A stretch of DNA of 64,000 bases. It comes from RPQJ01 sp963793675 (GTDB lineage Bacteria; Pseudomonadota; Gammaproteobacteria; Steroidobacterales; Steroidobacteraceae). The stretch covers positions 310,001 through 374,000 of the forward strand of contig CAWCBA010000008.1 in the NCBI GenBank assembly GCA_963793675.1. The letters are read 5' to 3'. The position numbers were made by a program, and so were the translations under genes. The notes under the pieces are model-generated. The model saw only the letters and a list, made by a program, of their open reading frames with translations, did not search any database and was not told the origin of the DNA. This document shows, in pieces, positions 60,768-64,000 of this stretch (the stretch's first letter is position 1; each line of letters starts with the position of its first letter).

Positions 60768-62588
60768 ATGGCGGAAACCGAAGCGCTGATTTACATCGAG
60801 TCGGACAGCAAGCTGGGCCTGCAGGCACAGATCCGACAGAAGCTGGTGGAGTCGATCCACCTGGGTATTTTCAGGCCTGGTACGCGCTTGCCGTCGTCGC
60901 GCAAGCTCTCGCAGCAACTCGGCGTCGCTCGGAACACGGTCGTGATCGCGTGCCAGCAGCTGGTCGCGGAAGGTCTGCTCACGAGCCGGGCTCGCAGCGG
61001 TCTCTACGTCGCCCGTCGCCTTGCAGCGCCGGCTTATTCGCCGCATGCGCCGGGCGAGCGGGGATCCATCACCGGGCCCTGGCAACAGTGGCTCAAGTCG
61101 CGCGCAAACCCGGACATTGCGCGCATCGCTCCAGCCGACGCTCGCGACTATCCGTTCTGCTTTCTCGACGGCCAGTTCGATACGTCGCTGTTTCCGGTGG
61201 CCGAGTGGCGCGAAGCCGGCCGCTATGCGCTTGGGAGCGGCGACATCGGTGTCTGGTCGGCGGCGACGGCTGGGCTCGACGATCCGATGCTGATCGAGGA
61301 ACTGCGCACCAAGATCCTGCCGCGGCGTGGGATCAACGCGCGTGCCGATGAGATCCTGATCACCGTCGGCGCCCAGCAGTCGCTGTACCTGCTGGCCGAA
61401 CTGCTGGTCGACGCCAGTGTCGCGGTTGCCATGGAAGAGCCCGGCTACCCGGAGATGCGCCATCTCATGCAGCGCCGCGGCGCGCCGATCGTGCACCAGC
61501 CGATTGACGGCGAAGGAATGCTCGTCGACGCGACGCTCGATGGCTGCCGCATCGTCTACGTGACTCCCAGCCACCAGGCGGCGACGGGCGTCACGATGTC
61601 GCTTGAGCGTCGTCGTGCCTTGCTGGAGAAGGCCGCGCAGCGCGACATGCTCGTTGTCGAGGACGACTTCGACTGTGAGAGCAACTACAAGGGCTATCCG
61701 CACCCGGCGCTGCGCGGCATGGACCGCGAAAACCGCGTCATCTACGTGTCGTGCCTGTCAAAAGTGCTGGCGCCTGGCCTGAGCCTCGGGTTCATGGTGG
61801 CCGCGCCCGAACTGATCGCCGAGGCGCGCAAGTTGCGCCGGCTGATGGTGGGGCAGCCGCCGCGCAACAACCAGCGTGCGATGGCGCACTTCATTCGTCT
61901 CGGTCATTACGACGCGCTGACGGCGAGCCTGCATCGAACGTTCGGGCAGCGCTGGGACGCGCTGCGCCAGGCCCTCAACTTCTATTTGCCGCCCTGGGTT
62001 GCGCTTGCGCCAAGCAAGGGTGGAACAGTGCTTTGGGTGCAAGGCTCCGACGACCTCGATGTCTCGCGCCTGGTGGACGAGGCGGCACGGCGCGGCGTGC
62101 TGGTGGAGCCCGTCGATCATTTCTATGCGCTGTCGCGGCGACCGCTCAACTGCTTCCGCATGGGTGTATCCGGGATTCCTGCACATCGCATCCGTGAAGG
62201 CGTGGCGCGGCTGGCCGCCATCGTCCGCGAGTTCACGGCGGGCGCCAGAGAGCACCTCGACCTGTGCGTCGGTCGGCGACTCATGCGGAGCGACCTCCGT
62301 GAGAACTTGCCGGGAGCCGTGATGCGAACCCAACGCGTGTACGGCGAGCCCGTCGAGATTCACCTGCATGCGGACGGGTCGATGACCGGGCGCGCCGGAT
62401 TCGCCGGAGAAGACCGCGACTACGGCCGCTGGTGGCTTGACGGCGACCGCTACGTGCGCCAGTGGCAGCGCTGGTCCTATGCCGAACCCGCCTCGTATGC
62501 AGTCGTGCTCGACGGCGGACGGATCAAGTTCTATCTCGAGTCGGGGTTCATCGAGGACACGCTCGCGTTCGAGCCGGCGACTGACTAG
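60768..62588 (+). CDS. MocR/PdxR-type GntR-aminotransferase regulator with extra C-terminal domain
   Basis: 606 residues from MAETEALIYIESDSKLGLQA. GntR winged helix at about 15-85 (QIRQKLVESIHLGIFRPGTRLPSSRKLSQQLGVARNTV), then a class I aminotransferase fold to about 515: LITVGAQQSLYLLAELL, EEPGYPEMRHLM, VEDDFDCESNYKG and the PLP lysine K332 in SCLSKVLAPG. Typical MocR proteins (about 470-500 residues) end here. This one has about 90 further residues (about 519-606) with GYW-rich beta pattern (GRAGFAGEDRDYGRWWLDGDRYVRQWQRWSY), resembling DUF995-like domains. It may sense PLP or an amine and control neighbouring genes. Confidence 0.82.
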   Translation: MAETEALIYIESDSKLGLQAQIRQKLVESIHLGIFRPGTRLPSSRKLSQQLGVARNTVVIACQQLVAEGLLTSRARSGLYVARRLAAPAYSPHAPGERGSITGPWQQWLKSRANPDIARIAPADARDYPFCFLDGQFDTSLFPVAEWREAGRYALGSGDIGVWSAATAGLDDPMLIEELRTKILPRRGINARADEILITVGAQQSLYLLAELLVDASVAVAMEEPGYPEMRHLMQRRGAPIVHQPIDGEGMLVDATLDGCRIVYVTPSHQAATGVTMSLERRRALLEKAAQRDMLVVEDDFDCESNYKGYPHPALRGMDRENRVIYVSCLSKVLAPGLSLGFMVAAPELIAEARKLRRLMVGQPPRNNQRAMAHFIRLGHYDALTASLHRTFGQRWDALRQALNFYLPPWVALAPSKGGTVLWVQGSDDLDVSRLVDEAARRGVLVEPVDHFYALSRRPLNCFRMGVSGIPAHRIREGVARLAAIVREFTAGAREHLDLCVGRRLMRSDLRENLPGAVMRTQRVYGEPVEIHLHADGSMTGRAGFAGEDRDYGRWWLDGDRYVRQWQRWSYAEPASYAVVLDGGRIKFYLESGFIEDTLAFEPATD

Positions 62589-62704
62589 TCGGCGGGCGGC
62601 AAGCCCATCTGGCTCCATCGCTCGAGTCCAACTGGCGCTATGTGCCCCTTGCGGTTTGGCCTAGCCTCCGTGAGCCGCGTCCAACGACGTGGGGGGTAGG
62701 CACG

Positions 62705-63577
62705 ATGACGCACTTTGCGGTGGCCGGGCTGCAGCTCGAACTGACGGCACAGGACAACCTGGAGATTGTCCGCGCCGAGATGGAGCGCCTGAAGCGCCGG
62801 TTCCCCTGGGTCGACATGGTCGTGCTGGGCGAACTGTCACTGCGTGGACCCCAGACGTCCAACGCCGAGCCGCTTCCAGGGCCCCTGGAACGGTCGCTCT
62901 GCCAGATCGCGCGCGACCTGCGGCTCTGGTTCGTCCCGGGCTCGATCCACGAACGCGACGGTGATCGCATCTACAACACGACGCCCGTGGTCGATCCCAG
63001 CGGCCAGGTCGTCGCGCGTTACCGCAAGATGTTTCCGTTCCTGCCTTACGAGCAGGGCATCACGCCCGGGACGGAATTCGTCGTGTTCGACGTGCCGGCG
63101 GTCGGACGGTTCGGCGTCTCGATCTGCTACGACATGTGGTTCCCGGAGACCACGCGAACCCTCGCCTGGATGGGGGCGGAAGTGGTGATTCATCCCACCA
63201 TGACCAACACGATCGACCGCGACCTCGAACTCGCGATCGCGCGCACCAACGCCGCGGTCAACCAGTGCTGGTTCGTCGACGTGAACTGCGCGGGCAGGCT
63301 CGGCAACGGTCGCTCGCTCGTCGTTTCACCCGACGGCAGCGTCGTGCACCAGGCCGGCACCGGCTACGAAATCGTGCCCGTCGAAATGGACCTCGGGCTG
63401 GTGCGACGCAGCCGACGCCGCGGCCTGCTCGGCCTCGGCCAGCCGCTGAAAAGCTTCCGCGACAGCGACGTTGCTTTTCCGCAGTACCAGCCGGGGCAGG
63501 CGGCGTCGCCGAGCCTGCGCCGCCTGGGCGCGATGGCAGTGCCGGGCCCAGCGTCGACGGACGAGGAACTCGGTTGA
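62705..63577 (+). CDS. Nitrilase-superfamily carbon-nitrogen hydrolase
   Basis: 290 residues. Catalytic triad complete: E43 in VVLGELSLRG, K108 in VARYRKMFPF, C141 in GVSICYDMWFPE. EVVIHPTMTNTIDRDLEL and VNQCWFVDVNCAGRLGNGRSLVVSPDG follow as in aliphatic amidases and deaminated-glutathione/carbamoyl hydrolases. Hydrolyses a C-N bond; substrate unknown. Start at ATG 62705 after GGGGGGTAGG, not the upstream GTG. Single gene between MocR and a TonB receptor. Confidence 0.88.
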   Translation: MTHFAVAGLQLELTAQDNLEIVRAEMERLKRRFPWVDMVVLGELSLRGPQTSNAEPLPGPLERSLCQIARDLRLWFVPGSIHERDGDRIYNTTPVVDPSGQVVARYRKMFPFLPYEQGITPGTEFVVFDVPAVGRFGVSICYDMWFPETTRTLAWMGAEVVIHPTMTNTIDRDLELAIARTNAAVNQCWFVDVNCAGRLGNGRSLVVSPDGSVVHQAGTGYEIVPVEMDLGLVRRSRRRGLLGLGQPLKSFRDSDVAFPQYQPGQAASPSLRRLGAMAVPGPASTDEELG

Positions 63578-63694
63578 GTCATCTGGACCAATCGGTCGTC
63601 GGAATCTGGTCCTATGGGCCACCCGGCGGCTCGTCTATTTTCAGACCAACACGGCGATCAAGCCGGACAGTTCCGCAATGACAGGGGTGGCGTC

Positions 63695-64000
63695 ATGAGC
63701 AACGAGATTCGATCGAAGGGCAACGTCCTGGCGTTCGAGGTGCGGCGGTGCCTGCATCGTGCGCGGCCTGGCCGGAGTTTCATCGCGATGACGGTGGCTG
63801 CCGCAGGTCTGCAATGCGCAGTGCCGGCCGCCATTGCGCAGACGAAGCCTGCGCTCGAAGAAATCGTCGTCACGGCAACCCGCCGCGAACAGACGGTGCA
63901 GGAAATTCCGTTCAATATTTCGGCGGTGTCGGGCGATACGCTCGAACGAGCCAACATCAACGACTCCATCGAGGCGCTGCGAACGGTGTCGGGTGTGACG
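63695..64000 (+). CDS. TonB-dependent receptor, N-terminal part (runs off window)
   Basis: The first 102 residues of a receptor: MSNEIRSKGNVLAFEVRRCL, a long positively charged N-region, a hydrophobic stretch ending AAIAQ (signal peptide, cleavage near residue 50), then TonB box EEIVVTATRREQTVQEIPFNISAVSG and the first plug strands. The unusual 30-residue N-region before the hydrophobic core may mean the true start is downstream (ATG at 63785, MTVAAAGLQCAV). Similar plug opening to the receptor at 41595. Substrate unknown. Confidence 0.85.
   Translation, partial: MSNEIRSKGNVLAFEVRRCLHRARPGRSFIAMTVAAAGLQCAVPAAIAQTKPALEEIVVTATRREQTVQEIPFNISAVSGDTLERANINDSIEALRTVSGVT

Noticed and set aside
58712..60769. 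685-residue minus-strand open frame
   Set aside because: Antisense to the PaaN-type gene; composition is typical of GC-rich shadow frames (R, H, G, A) and no domain is visible.
1..64000. tRNA, rRNA, CRISPR arrays, insertion sequences, prophage or integrase genes
   Set aside because: Looked for and not seen; no transposase-like or integrase-like protein and no regularly spaced repeats.

Overview
This window is GC-rich DNA (roughly two thirds G+C by eye), densely coded on both strands, and looks like a gammaproteobacterial chromosome. The full-length PlsB (782 residues), TonB-dependent receptors, an OmpR-type two-component pair, a DUF3187 outer-membrane protein and many acyl-CoA enzymes fit a Steroidobacteraceae/Nevskiales-type degrader. 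That placement is inference; there is no rRNA or other marker. No tRNA, rRNA, insertion sequence, prophage or CRISPR array was seen.

Region 1 (1-14.9 kb) is envelope and stress biology: a truncated MFS transporter, an Lgt-like/TlpA thiol oxidoreductase, a DUF2202 ferritin-like protein, several exported Gln-rich or Gly-rich proteins, a protein with NxxGxxAF-like repeats, a DUF5666 lipoprotein, a response regulator and sensor kinase, an OsmC protein, a nitronate monooxygenase, a DUF3187 barrel and a small HPF-like protein. Four of the exported-protein genes have a 17-bp direct repeat (CTTNAG-N5-CTTNAG, 11-bp period) upstream. It resembles the boxes of PmrA-type regulators, and the regulator gene in this region is a plausible reader.

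Region 2 (15-63 kb) is a large catabolic island for a hydrophobic, CoA-activated substrate (steroid, terpenoid, apocarotenoid or aromatic side chain; the exact substrate is not determinable). It carries an acyl-CoA carboxylase subunit, five acyl-CoA ligases, three thiolases, a pair of acyl-CoA dehydrogenases in an eight-gene operon with hydrolase, MaoC, SDR, quinone oxidoreductase and MFS genes, a P450, two DUF1295 (steroid-5-alpha-reductase-like) proteins, seven SDR genes in all, five NTF2/SnoaL-like proteins, TonB receptors, a single-subunit molybdopterin oxidoreductase, PlsB with a remnant of a wax-ester synthase, a tandem HxlR regulator, a carotenoid/stilbene oxygenase, an operon of nitronate monooxygenase-like, lipocalin-like and PaaN proteins, a MocR regulator and a nitrilase.

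Two observations stand out. First, a 17-bp element (RCTTGCAYWATNRGACY, imperfectly dyadic) occurs just upstream of at least twelve gene starts between 16.5 and 57.5 kb, six of them in divergent intergenes, and was not found in the first 15 kb. It appears to define one regulon covering the island. Second, about 15 genes are broken by about 30 single-base-type frameshifts although both halves keep perfect family sense. This is most likely uncorrected sequencing indels, so these genes are annotated as single reading units. Two inverted hairpin repeats between convergent genes at 32.4-32.6 kb look like a REP-type palindromic element pair.
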